64,000 nucleotides of DNA from Biscogniauxia marginata (Eukaryota > Ascomycota > Sordariomycetes > Xylariales > Xylariaceae): the NCBI GenBank assembly GCA_022695795.1, contig MU404073.1:124001-188000 (forward strand), given 5' to 3'. The translations under genes and the position numbers were made by a program. Each line of letters opens with the position of its first letter. Position 1 is the stretch's first letter. The notes beneath the pieces were generated by a model. That model was not told where the DNA came from. It did not search any database and worked only from the letters and a program-made list of their open reading frames with translations. Positions 11,045-19,795 of the stretch are shown here, piece by piece.

Positions 11045-12572
11045 TAATCATCAAGTCTTTTCAACATCAAATATGGCATTCTACTCGTCACATTTCCTCT
11101 CACGGTGCCTGATGAATAACAATAAGCGCGTCTACTCTCTATCTCGAATTAACGGCCTTGTAGCTCCGAACAAATCACGTAATAGCAGTAGTACTGCGAG
11201 TACCACTAGTACTACCTCCTCTCCCTCCACCTATCCGACGACGAGCGCTTTGAAATTGGCACCATTAAATAATGGATCCGCCGAATCCATAAGGAGTGCG
11301 GTGACCACGCCAGTATGGCCGTTGCAACGCCTGTCCACCGCTGCCCTTCTCCGGACTATTTTCCTCAGCCGCCTCTTCGCGAACCCCAATCTCTCTCGTT
11401 TTGGCATAAATATTCTCCAAATGCTAGCCGGCTCTCGTAATCCATTGCTGGATCCAGACAGGAACTGGTTATTGAACCGCATCCTGCGCGCCGTGATCTA
11501 CAATCACTTCTGCGCTGGAGCTGAACCGAGTGAAATCTGCAAGACAGTAGCCAGCATTAAAGGCGTCGGATACGCCGGTGTCATCTTAAACTATGCCCGA
11601 GAGATCATTGCTCATGAGCTTGCCGAGTCGGATCCCAATGTTAACATTTCGGCTCAGCAGATCCAGCACTGGTTGGATGGAAACCTGCAAACTCTTTCGA
11701 TGATCGGCCGTGGAGACTATATTGGGATCAAATACACTGGCGCTGGAAGTCGCGTGGCGAGCGCGCTAATAGCTGGAGAGGAACCTCCCCAGCAATTCCA
11801 AGATGCTCTAGACAAGATATGCCAACAAGCGCAAATACAAGGTACCCGCATTCTAGTCGATGCCGAACAACAGGTCTACCAGTCGACCATTGACAAGTGG
11901 ACGATTGACATGATGCGGAAATACAATCGCGGTGGCAATTCCCTCGTGTTGAACACGTATCAGTCCTACCTCAAGGCATCTCGAAATGTTATTCGCGATC
12001 ACCTAGAGATCGCTCACAGAGAAGGCTGGACACTGGGCATCAAACTAGTCAGGGGCGCGTACATCTTAAACGAGGTCCGCGAGCGTATCCACGATACCAA
12101 GTCTGAGACCGATGCTTCATACAACGGTATTGCGCATGACCTGCTCTTACGCTCATTCGACGACATAACTAGGAACAAATTTCCCGACGTGCAGCTGTTC
12201 CTTGCCGGCCATAATGCGGACTCAATTCGTCGGGCGGTGCAGTTGCACAGGGACCTCACCTTGCGTGATCTCAGCCCCGGTACGTTGGAACTCGGTCAGC
12301 TATACGGTATGGCAGACCACGTTAGCGGCGAGCTCCTGGCGTACGCAGAGGCCCCCAAACGATACGGCGAGTTGTCTAAGGAACAAATAGCTCTTGCGAG
12401 TAATGCAGCCCCTCTTGTGTTCAAGTGCGTAAACTGGGGCACGGTGCGCGAGTGCTTACATTTCCTGATGCGACGAGCGGCCGAGAACCAGGGTGCCGTG
12501 GAACGATTGAAGGACGGCTTGGCGGAAGCAAAAAGAGAACTTAAGGCTCGGTTATTTCGAACAGCTAGATAA
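11022..12572 (+). CDS. Proline dehydrogenase family, possibly hydroxyproline dehydrogenase
   Basis: Single exon, 516 residues from ATG 11022, or 499 from ATG 11073. FAD-dependent oxidation of proline or hydroxyproline to the pyrroline carboxylate, with electrons to quinone at the inner mitochondrial membrane. The N-terminal ~70 residues are Ser/Thr/Asn/Arg-rich and fit a presequence. Family blocks follow in order: ILVDAEQQVYQ, LVLNTYQSYLK, GIKLVRGAYI, LFLAGHNADSI, ELGQLYGMADHVS and the substrate-carboxylate arginine pair in FLMRRAAEN (484-485). Counting back 15 residues from the first of these arginines, the position of PutA Tyr540 (human PRODH has YKYVPYG) is here Cys469 in VFKCVNWG; human hydroxyproline dehydrogenase has Ser there. 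So family membership is firm, while hydroxyproline preference is inference. No intron is needed. It is convergent with P5C reductase, with 144 bp between stop codons. Confidence 0.93.
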   Translation: MSSYHYYNNHQVFSTSNMAFYSSHFLSRCLMNNNKRVYSLSRINGLVAPNKSRNSSSTASTTSTTSSPSTYPTTSALKLAPLNNGSAESIRSAVTTPVWPLQRLSTAALLRTIFLSRLFANPNLSRFGINILQMLAGSRNPLLDPDRNWLLNRILRAVIYNHFCAGAEPSEICKTVASIKGVGYAGVILNYAREIIAHELAESDPNVNISAQQIQHWLDGNLQTLSMIGRGDYIGIKYTGAGSRVASALIAGEEPPQQFQDALDKICQQAQIQGTRILVDAEQQVYQSTIDKWTIDMMRKYNRGGNSLVLNTYQSYLKASRNVIRDHLEIAHREGWTLGIKLVRGAYILNEVRERIHDTKSETDASYNGIAHDLLLRSFDDITRNKFPDVQLFLAGHNADSIRRAVQLHRDLTLRDLSPGTLELGQLYGMADHVSGELLAYAEAPKRYGELSKEQIALASNAAPLVFKCVNWGTVRECLHFLMRRAAENQGAVERLKDGLAEAKRELKARLFRTAR

Positions 12573-12716
12573 CGACCCGAATACGACGAGGATTGGGTGA
12601 AACAGGTTAACTTTCGCTAATATTCAAACAACTGAACTGTGGCCCAGTCGGGCAAGATAATACGTGTAGATCGTGGCCAGCTATAATTATATATTAAGAT
12701 ATCCGAAAAGCTATAT

Positions 12717-13645
12717 TCAATCCTGACGCTGCGCCATAGTCCTCGTGTGTGTGGTGGCCGTAACGATAGCGTCTGCAAAGGCAGAACGAACAGAATGGCG
12801 TTCTAACTCGACTATCCCAGTGATTGTAGCGCCACCTGGAGAACAGATAGACTCTCTGACCAAAGCCGGATGTTCACCCTGCTGTAGCATTTTTGCAAGC
12901 CCCTTAAAGCACTGCGCGGCTACCTCAAGCGCGACTGGTCGGGGCAACCCTTGCTGAACTGCTCCGTCCATCAATCCCTCTAAAGCCACGGTCGTTAATG
13001 CATAGCAAGCTCCCGTCAAGACCGTTCCCACATCATATGTTGCCTCCGGTACCTCCGCCACGTGGCCGATCTTCTCGAAAAGTCCCGTGGCAAATTTGAG
13101 CAAGTTGGCAGAAACATCGTGCGGATCTGAAATGAGCGTCATAGATTCACCCAACCGAGCTCCAATATTTGGCATGGCCCGGAGAATGTCAAATTGAGTA
13201 TTATCGCTGTCGCTGGTACCGCTCCCCGCTGTCAGCACGCTGCGTATCTGACTTGTTGTGACTCCCGCTAGAATGCTGATGATCATTTTCCCGCTCAACG
13301 CCTCCGCCATGCCTACCTCACCCAGGACCTTTTGCAACTGGTAAGGTTTATGAGCAAGTATCACAACATCGGAAGAAGCCGTCGCATTCAAATTGCCGTT
13401 TACTACTGGTTGTATGCTATCGCCATAATGTTGGAAAACTTGACGCAATCTCTCGGCAGATTTCTCGGTACGCACGCAAGCGGTGATGTACGGGATATGT
13501 TCCTCATCCTTTTGCATCTTTTCTAGCCAACCCTTTAAGATTCCAGTCGCCATCGACCCTGTTGGACTCCCATCATCATATTAGGAAGCTATATCACCTG
13601 GATGATTTCAAGGGGCTCACCGCATCCAAGGACCGCAAGCCGCAT
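12717..13645 (-). CDS. Pyrroline-5-carboxylate reductase
   Basis: Two exons are inferred, 13645-13621 and 13558-12717, giving 288 residues. The tiny 25-nt first exon supplies MRLAVLGCG; the join (TGC G|GG TCG ATG) restores the Rossmann motif LGCGSMATGILKGWL, which would lack its glycines if translation began at the internal ATG at 13553. Further family features are VVILAHKPYQLQKVL, ISILAGVTTSQI, the substrate-side AMPNIGARLGESMT and the C-terminal dimerisation helices ending with ICSPGGATITGIVELE. It reduces P5C to proline with NAD(P)H, normally in cytosol. Its presence beside catabolic PRODH and P5C dehydrogenase genes is unusual: it could recycle P5C, or reduce 3-hydroxy-P5C back to hydroxyproline. 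It is divergent from the P5C dehydrogenase. Confidence 0.92.
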
Positions 13646-13976
13646 TGTGATGAGAAAAGCGTTCAGTTCAAAAGAATTTATAAACGACGTATTTATTATG
13701 CTCCAATGATCCCGAAAATCCAGTTTACAAGCCATCACCAGCAAGATTAGCTATATGGTGATCTTTGAGCTGAGAACTCGGAACCTACCTGTCGGCAACG
13801 GAGTCCGTGAGTGGGGGAGCACACCGGAATGGAATCCCGATCACTAGCCAGATAAGACAGTGCATCCGAGGGTGCGCAACTTTGCTCAATAGGATGTATC
13901 CGGTCGTGATCTTGTCGAACTGGGCAGTTTACATTGTTGCACTTTTTTGCACAGAGTGCCTATTCGTCTTGTAAAT
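13646..13976. promoter_or_regulatory. Bidirectional promoter between P5C reductase and P5C dehydrogenase
   Basis: 331 bp lie between divergent starts. The sequence TGTCGGCAACGGAGTCCGTG near 13793-13812 carries two CGG and one CCG triplet, and CCGGAATGGAATCCCG follows near 13824. Such clustered CGG/CCG triplets are what Zn2Cys6 proteins usually bind; assignment to the local regulator is a guess. Confidence 0.4.
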
Positions 13977-15803
13977 ATGCAGAGCGTCAGGACTTTGCGC
14001 AATGTCAACGCATCTCAATGGCGACTAAACGTTGTGAAAGGCCAAAAACGGCTGATTTCAAGATGGACTGCACCAACATTTGTTAACGAACCAGCCGTAG
14101 GTGATCAGTCCCTTTTCGCATGTCATACGCCAATATTAACTGATATTGAAATAGAAAACATACGCGAAAGGATCACTAGAGAGAGATGAGATCACTCGGG
14201 CGCTGCAACGAATGAAAGAGCAAATTCCCGTCAAAATCCCAATCTCAACCAGCAGTGGGATTGTAAGTTTTACCAAAAAGCTGTAACACACGACAGCAAT
14301 TGTTGACGGCACTGCTAGATCAATTCTTCCACCGTCGCCACGCAACTAAACCCCTCCAGGCATATAGATAGTGTCGCGCAGTATGCTTCAGCCTCTGCCA
14401 AGGACGTAAATACCTGCATTGACGCTGCATTGAAAGCCAAGCCTGCGTGGGAAGCCATTCCCTTCGAAGACAAGGCTTCTATTTTCCTAAGGGCATGCCA
14501 TCTTATTACAGGAAAGTATCGATATGATCTAATGGCAGCAACAATGCTCGGTCAGGGTAAGAATATTTGGCAAGCTGAGATTGATTCGTCGGTGGAGACA
14601 GTCGACTTCTTCAGACAGTATATCAAGGCATGTGAGGACCTCTTCTCCCAGCAGCCTAAAATCAACGAAAATGGAACATGGAATAGAATGGAGTATCGAC
14701 CGCTCGAGGGGTTTATTTATGCTATCTCTCCATTCAATTTCACTGCCCTCGGTGCAACCATGATCGGACCGGCGACCTTACTTGGCAATGTGATGATTTG
14801 GAAACCATCAGATTCGGCTCTCTACGCCAGCTGGGTCCTTTATCAGATTCTCTTGGAAGCGGGTTTACCAAAAGATGTTCTGCAATTTGTTCCGGGCAAT
14901 CCAGAACTTATTACCGATACAGTTTTGAGCAGGCCCGAATTCGCTGGCTTATCTTTCATTGGCTCGACAGCTGTCTTCAAGGAGCTCCAGGGCAAGATTG
15001 GCAAGGCGACAGCAGAGGGGAAATTCAATCAGTATCCAAGAGTGGTTGGGGAAACGGGTGGGAAGAACTTTCATCTGATACACTCCTCAGCAGATGTGAA
15101 GAGTGCGGCATATAATACTCTGCGCGCTGCATTCGAGTATCAGGGTCAGAAATGCTCTGCTTGCTCGCGTGTATACGTTGCAGAATCAGTTTGGCCGGAG
15201 TTTAAGAAATACTTACAAGAAGAAACGGCAAAAATGAAGGTCGGAGTCCCTGAGGACTACAGCAACTTCGTCAACGCCGTCATTCATGAAAAAGCTTTTG
15301 ACAGACTGAACGAAGTCATTGAGTTGGCCAAGTCGGACTCGGAACTGGAATTGATTGCTGGCGGCAAGGCTAGTAAAGAGAATGGCTTCTTTGTGCACCC
15401 GACCATATACAAAACAACGAACCCTCGTCACGATATCATGAGCCGGGAACTTTTTGGTCCCTTATTTAGCGTTTATGTCTATGAGGACAACGAATTCGAT
15501 AAGACCTTAGATCTTATTAACACAACATCTCGCTACGCCTTAACAGGTAGCATATTCGCCAATGATGTCCAAGCATCACGCAGAGCGCAAGACGTACTGA
15601 GGCATGCGGCCGGCAACTTGTATCTTAACACGAAGTGTACAGGTTCGGTCGTCGGTCAGCAACCGTTTGGTGGTAGCCGTGACAGCGGTACAAATGACAA
15701 AACGGGTACAGTCGCGTTGCTTCAACGCTTTTCAAGCGTAAGGACGATCAAGGAAGACTTTGTTCCCTTAGATGAGGTTCAGTACCCGTCAAACGAAGTT
15801 TAG
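13977..15803 (+). CDS. Delta-1-pyrroline-5-carboxylate dehydrogenase (ALDH4 family)
   Basis: Exons 13977-14096, 14155-14262 and 14319-15803 give 570 residues, the usual fungal length. The intron model removes an apparent stop at 14187-14189 and restores the conserved start FVNEPA-KTYAKGSLERDEI, then QLNPSRH. Residues 1-31 are basic with Ser/Asn and no acidic residue, fitting mitochondrial import. The aldehyde-dehydrogenase core shows YAISPFNFTALGA, VMIWKPS, VGETGGKNFHLIH with the general-base Glu near 321, the catalytic Cys355 in GQKCSACSRVYV, SRELFGPLFSVYVY and QQPFGGSRDSGTNDK. It oxidises glutamate semialdehyde (from P5C) to glutamate with NAD+, and 4-hydroxyglutamate semialdehyde in the hydroxyproline route. 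Its neighbours supply the step before and the step after. Confidence 0.95.
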
Positions 15804-16512
15804 ATCCTGGTCGCTTGGTTGTGCGAATCTTCCTTCTCTAGAATTACTATATATAGGAAGCTCTATTTCTTAAGTGCTCCTCAAAGGGGGAATCAAAACG
15901 AGAACTTGGACGAAGTGCCACGGACAAAGAGTGAAGGCATATGTAGAGCGAATTAAGATGAGGCACTAGGTAGATGAAGATTTACACATGACAGTGTGTA
16001 TTAAGCGTAGTCCCAAATACCTATTCTCATCAGCCAAATGGGCAAATATCGATCATTATTAGCCATGATCCCAATCGCATAGAGTTTTGGGGGGATTGTT
16101 GTGTCTACAATCACAGAGGATGGCAATAGGTATGGCCATATCTCAGAATCAAGCAACACGTGAAAATATATGAGGAGGTCATATATAGCCATGCATTTGA
16201 ACAAGATATTTTCAGAACTATTTAAATCCCATATAGAGCCAATTTGAAAGTTGTTATATCAATTAGTTATGGTTTTCCTTTAAAAGAAGAGCAAGATATT
16301 TAGCCCTCTATATTTCAAAGTTCTATTTATGTATGACTTGTATAGAATTAGGTACTGGCGGGGGAATATGGTCTAGCGAATCGGTGTTAAGGCCGATTCC
16401 CTCGGCTAGTGGTTCCTTAAAATCCAAGGTTGCCGCATTTGTAGATTAGAGGTAGCACTCTATAGCTACAACGACAACAAATACACATTGTGGAATAAAA
16501 AGACTGGAAACA
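15804..16512. other. Intergenic, 5' region of the isocitrate dehydrogenase gene
   Basis: AT-rich DNA without a supported gene; its proximal end holds the palindrome listed at 16378-16399. A 67-codon minus-strand frame at 16001-16204 has no resemblance to any family I know. Confidence 0.5.
16378..16399. promoter_or_regulatory. CGG-N8-CCG inverted repeat, candidate Zn2Cys6 operator
   Basis: Perfect 7-bp arms GAATCGG and CCGATTC flank the 8-bp spacer TGTTAAGG, about 115 bp upstream of the isocitrate dehydrogenase ATG. Inverted CGG triplets are a standard Zn2Cys6 dimer site. The local activator at 7831-10523 is the obvious candidate; this is untested. Confidence 0.45.
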
Positions 16513-17865
16513 ATGGCTGCGAAGGAAGATGTTAGCCGTTCGCCAAACGGATGGACCCCGAAGGTTCATGTTCGAAGCCCGCTTGTAGATATGGACGGCG
16601 ACGAGATGACTCGGGTGATATGGAAAGCGGTCAAGAACCGCCTAGTTATCCCCTTTTTCGATATCGATATCCAATATTACGATTTAGGTTTACCAAACAG
16701 AGACAAGACAGAAGATGGCGTGACTCAAGCAGCCGTCCAGGCGGTCCTAAAGCACCGCGTAGGCGTCAAATGCCCGACTATCTCTGTAGATTCCCACCGA
16801 GTCAAGGAATACGGTCTCAAGAAAGGTCAGCAATAAATTCATGTCTTTCAACAGTAGAAGATAAGAGGGTTTTTATTTTGAAGCCATGATTGACACCTAG
16901 CAGCCTGGTTCTCCCCTAATGGCACGCTCCGTCAGGCTGTCGGAGGAACACTCTTTCGTGAACCAATTCTAATACCCTCAATTCCACGGGCTGTGCCACA
17001 ATGGATCAAGCCCATCGTCTTAGCCCGTCATGCATACGGTGATCAATATGCCGGGAAAGACGAGCGAATCGATGAGGCTGGCACCCTTAGCATGGTCTTC
17101 AGACCCAGTAGCGGGGGGCCTCCTCGAGAGGTCACAGTGTTTGACTTTCCCGCCTCGGGTGGTGTGGCAATGGCTCAGTACAATACAACTGAGAGCATCA
17201 CAGGGTTTGCTGTAGCGAGCTTCAATTATGCACTACAAAGAGGCTACCCGCTATATTTCTGCTCGAAATCATCGATCCTGACCCAGTATGATGGCCTATT
17301 TCAGTCAATCTTCCAGGAAGTTTATGATCATGACTTCCGAGCCCGGTTTGAAGAAAAGGGAATCTTTTACGAGCATCGCCTCAACGACGAACTACTCGCA
17401 CACCTCTACAAAATCGAAGGCAATGTAGTCATAGCGATGAAGAATTACGACGGTGACGCTCAGAGTGACGCGTTAGCGCAGGCATACGGTAGCTGCGCGC
17501 TGATGACAAGTGCGCTCGTATCCGGTGATGGACAGACATTCGTTTCCGAGGCTGCTCATGGGACGGTTACCAAGCATTACTACGCCCACCTTCGTGGGGA
17601 GAAAACATCTACGAACCCGATTGCTTGCATTTTCGCTTGGACGCAGGCCCTAATAAAACGGGGGACACTGGACAGCACGCCAGAAGTTGTTTCTCTTGCA
17701 CAGGCGATCGAAAAGGCGACTATTGATGCGGTGGCTAAAGATGCTGTTTTCACTAAGGATATCGCGCTTCTATACAAAGACGATCGTCGCCATAAATACG
17801 TCACTACAGACGAGTTTCTAGAGGCCGTACAGAGAAATGTTCTCGCTCGGATCAACAAGGCCTAG
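16513..17865 (+). CDS. Isocitrate dehydrogenase, NADP-type (eukaryotic homodimer family)
   Basis: Exons 16513-16825 and 16904-17865 give 424 residues, close to cytosolic family members; no long presequence is present. It converts isocitrate and 2-oxoglutarate with NADP(H). Visible features are PLVDMDGDEMTRVIW, the substrate loop WFSPNGTLRQAVGGTLFREP, the catalytic RHAYGDQY, YEHRLNDELLAH with an Asp metal ligand, KNYDGDAQSDALAQ with the other two Asp ligands, and EAAHGTVTKHY in the cofactor region, where most relatives have TRHY. TISVDS replaces the usual TITPDE, so Ser stands for the substrate-contacting Thr. The protein is fairly diverged from housekeeping forms and may be a cluster paralogue supplying 2-oxoglutarate or NADPH. 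The donor GTCAGC of the 78-bp intron is weak, but the join gives KKAWFSPNG, the expected sequence. Confidence 0.9.
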
Positions 17866-18119
17866 AACGCAAATATATAACATCTATATGGGCGAATAGT
17901 ATTCAAATAAAATACAAGAGTTATATTCACCATACTTAAGATGTGCATCAAGATGGCATATCACTAGACTGGCAGAATAACATTGAAACATAGAAACAAA
18001 GGCCGAACAGAACAGAAGTTGCTTAAAAATGTTTAAGGTACTTATATTGTACATTATTAACAACATATGCTTTCATCACTAGGTTCTAGCCACCTCAATT
18101 TCTAACCAAACCAAGCCTT

Positions 18120-18700
18120 TTATGCGCGCTGTCCATCAGGCACTAACATGCCAGTCGTCTTCCCATATATTTCTGACATCTCCCTGATCTTTCTAATCCC
18201 TCCGAAGAATACTGTCTCAGTATACTTCGCAGGGGCATAGCTCAGGAATGCCAAAACAAGGTCGTTGTGACCAACAAATATCACGCCTTTGGAGTAGATA
18301 AGTAGTCAGTTGATTCGCATGTGTACCTAGTGACCACATACCAACGCCATCTACTCGACATATCTCGTTGATGTTACTCGACCCTTTAATTGGCTATATC
18401 TAGTTCATCAAAAGAGTATTTCAATTTTCTCTTAATACATACTCTTAGGGTGTGTCGAGTCCGTGCTGAAAGCAAGAGAATACAGAGCCTTGGCCCCTTT
18501 AGCCCACAGGTGGGAATTTCGTGAACGACACAATCGATCGCACGTCAGCTGTAGTGTGTACCATTGGTACCAGAAGCCCAATATGACCAGGAATAAGTTA
18601 ACTTCAGTTATGGGTGACTCTCAGGCAACATACAGAATGCTAATTGTGAAGACCTACTGCGCACCGGTGTCCAAGGCCCGCCTGATTAACGATCCAGTCG
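18120..18700 (-). pseudogene. HpcH/HpaI-type 4-hydroxy-2-oxo-acid aldolase, decayed
   Basis: Minus-strand pieces match the C-terminal half of fungal HpcH/HpaI aldolases in order. WIVN and RALDTGA appear near 18695-18660, separated by a frame shift. Then come GLLVPMVHTTADVRSIVSF and TKFPPVG near 18575-18510, an in-frame TAA, and RGQGSVFS, where the family reads PPxG-x-RGxGSPF. After a damaged middle come NINEICRVDGV near 18375, a good 50-60 bp intron, and VIFVGHNDLVLAFLSYAPAK through GKTTGMLVPDGQ with a proper stop at 18120. No N-terminal half is recognisable upstream. These class II aldolases cleave 4-hydroxy-2-oxo acids to pyruvate plus an aldehyde; 4-hydroxy-2-oxoglutarate gives pyruvate and glyoxylate. 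The relic sits at the end of the block where that last step would belong. Confidence 0.82.
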
Positions 18701-19548
18701 GCCCTCGAAAGGATTATACAAAGAAAGCGAAGCGGTGATGTCAACTTCAACTTTTCATAAAGAACCCATCGTCCTCTTAAGATTTTCTATGCAAATCGAC
18801 GACTTTGTGAACTAGACTCTTCCACACTTTAGTCAGAGCACACATGGGTATAGGCGAACCTTCTGACGTAACCATATTATTTTGTTGCTGGCGCCTTCAT
18901 ATCTCTCTAGACCACCAGTAATGACAGTAAAGGGGTCAATGACAATAAAAGGGTCGAGGTTCTTTTTGTGAGAACTCGAAATTTGAAGGCGCTGGGTTGG
19001 AGTGGGGCTCAGATAGGGGGCTCATAACGCTGAAGCCGGAGAAGCATAGCCCAAAACCTTCATGTGGACTCCTCTATGGGACTGATTCAATAAGAATGAT
19101 ATTCTCTACACTTAACTTAGAAGGCCAGCCCACAAAGCCTATTTTACATAAACCCACGACCTAGTCGTAACATATACGCACTTATGTGGGAATAACTTCC
19201 TTATGACGATAACCCAGTGGCACTGCTTTCAGCTTCATATATTAATACTGGCAAGAGCCGCGACTATTGTCATAAAAATATGATATACATTATCGATACG
19301 TATTTGAATATATATGTGATTGTTCTTCACAGGGGTAGAGGGGTTGTTTTGACTAAGAGGACGCGTTCTGACAATACACGACCCCGACTAGTGCCTACGA
19401 TCGCTATTAACCTCTCGTGATTTTGGCTATTTTATCCGTTATTTAGTCACTTTCTTTCTGAGTACCTATTGTTACCTATATAAGCCTTGTGTAGTGCATT
19501 TACCTGATCTATTCACTGGATTGTGCTATTAGCTTACGGCGTTCACTA
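18701..19548. other. Intergenic
   Basis: Nothing that I can support as a gene. The part near 18701-18960 is where the missing N-terminal half of the aldolase relic would be expected, but no convincing block is left. Confidence 0.4.
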
Positions 19549-19608
19549 GACAATAGACGTCGATTTTAGACAATATATATCGGAATTGGACAATAGATGT
19601 CAGAACGC
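19549..19608 (+). repeat. Three direct 20-bp repeats upstream of the F-box-like gene
   Basis: Units beginning GACAATAGACGTC, GACAATATATATC and GACAATAGATGTC start at 19549, 19569 and 19589, an exact 20-bp spacing. The conserved core is GACAATAnAnnTC. They lie about 190-250 bp upstream of the chosen start codon, so they may be promoter elements or a short minisatellite. Confidence 0.7.
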
Positions 19609-19795
19609 ACTAGGCTGCACATCTTCTCTCTGGCCTTGCGTTCTGGGGAAATATAAACACCACCTCACCTCCCAACTCTTCTCAATTTCTCATCTGCTCT
19701 TCACACCAACTTCGTCTCTCCCACATTCATCTCGCAAGATTCATCCCTTGTTTCTCTCTACCGTCTACCCGCCATCACAACCATCGACTGCCAAT

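Noticed and set aside
12717..13553. P5C reductase starting at ATG 13553 without an intron
   Set aside because: The nucleotide-binding glycines would be lost; the micro-exon upstream supplies them with good splice sites.
14155..14200. Apparent stop codon (TGA at 14187) in the P5C dehydrogenase
   Set aside because: A 58-bp GT-AG intron at 14097-14154 changes the frame and restores the conserved YAKGSLER segment, so the gene is intact.
1911..18700. Secondary-metabolite cluster (regulator, transporter and monooxygenase present)
   Set aside because: No polyketide synthase, peptide synthetase, terpene cyclase or similar backbone enzyme is present, and the monooxygenase is dead. The enzyme set fits amino-acid catabolism better.
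18463..18738. 91-codon plus-strand frame
   Set aside because: It lies antisense to the aldolase relic, whose blocks are recognisable on the other strand.
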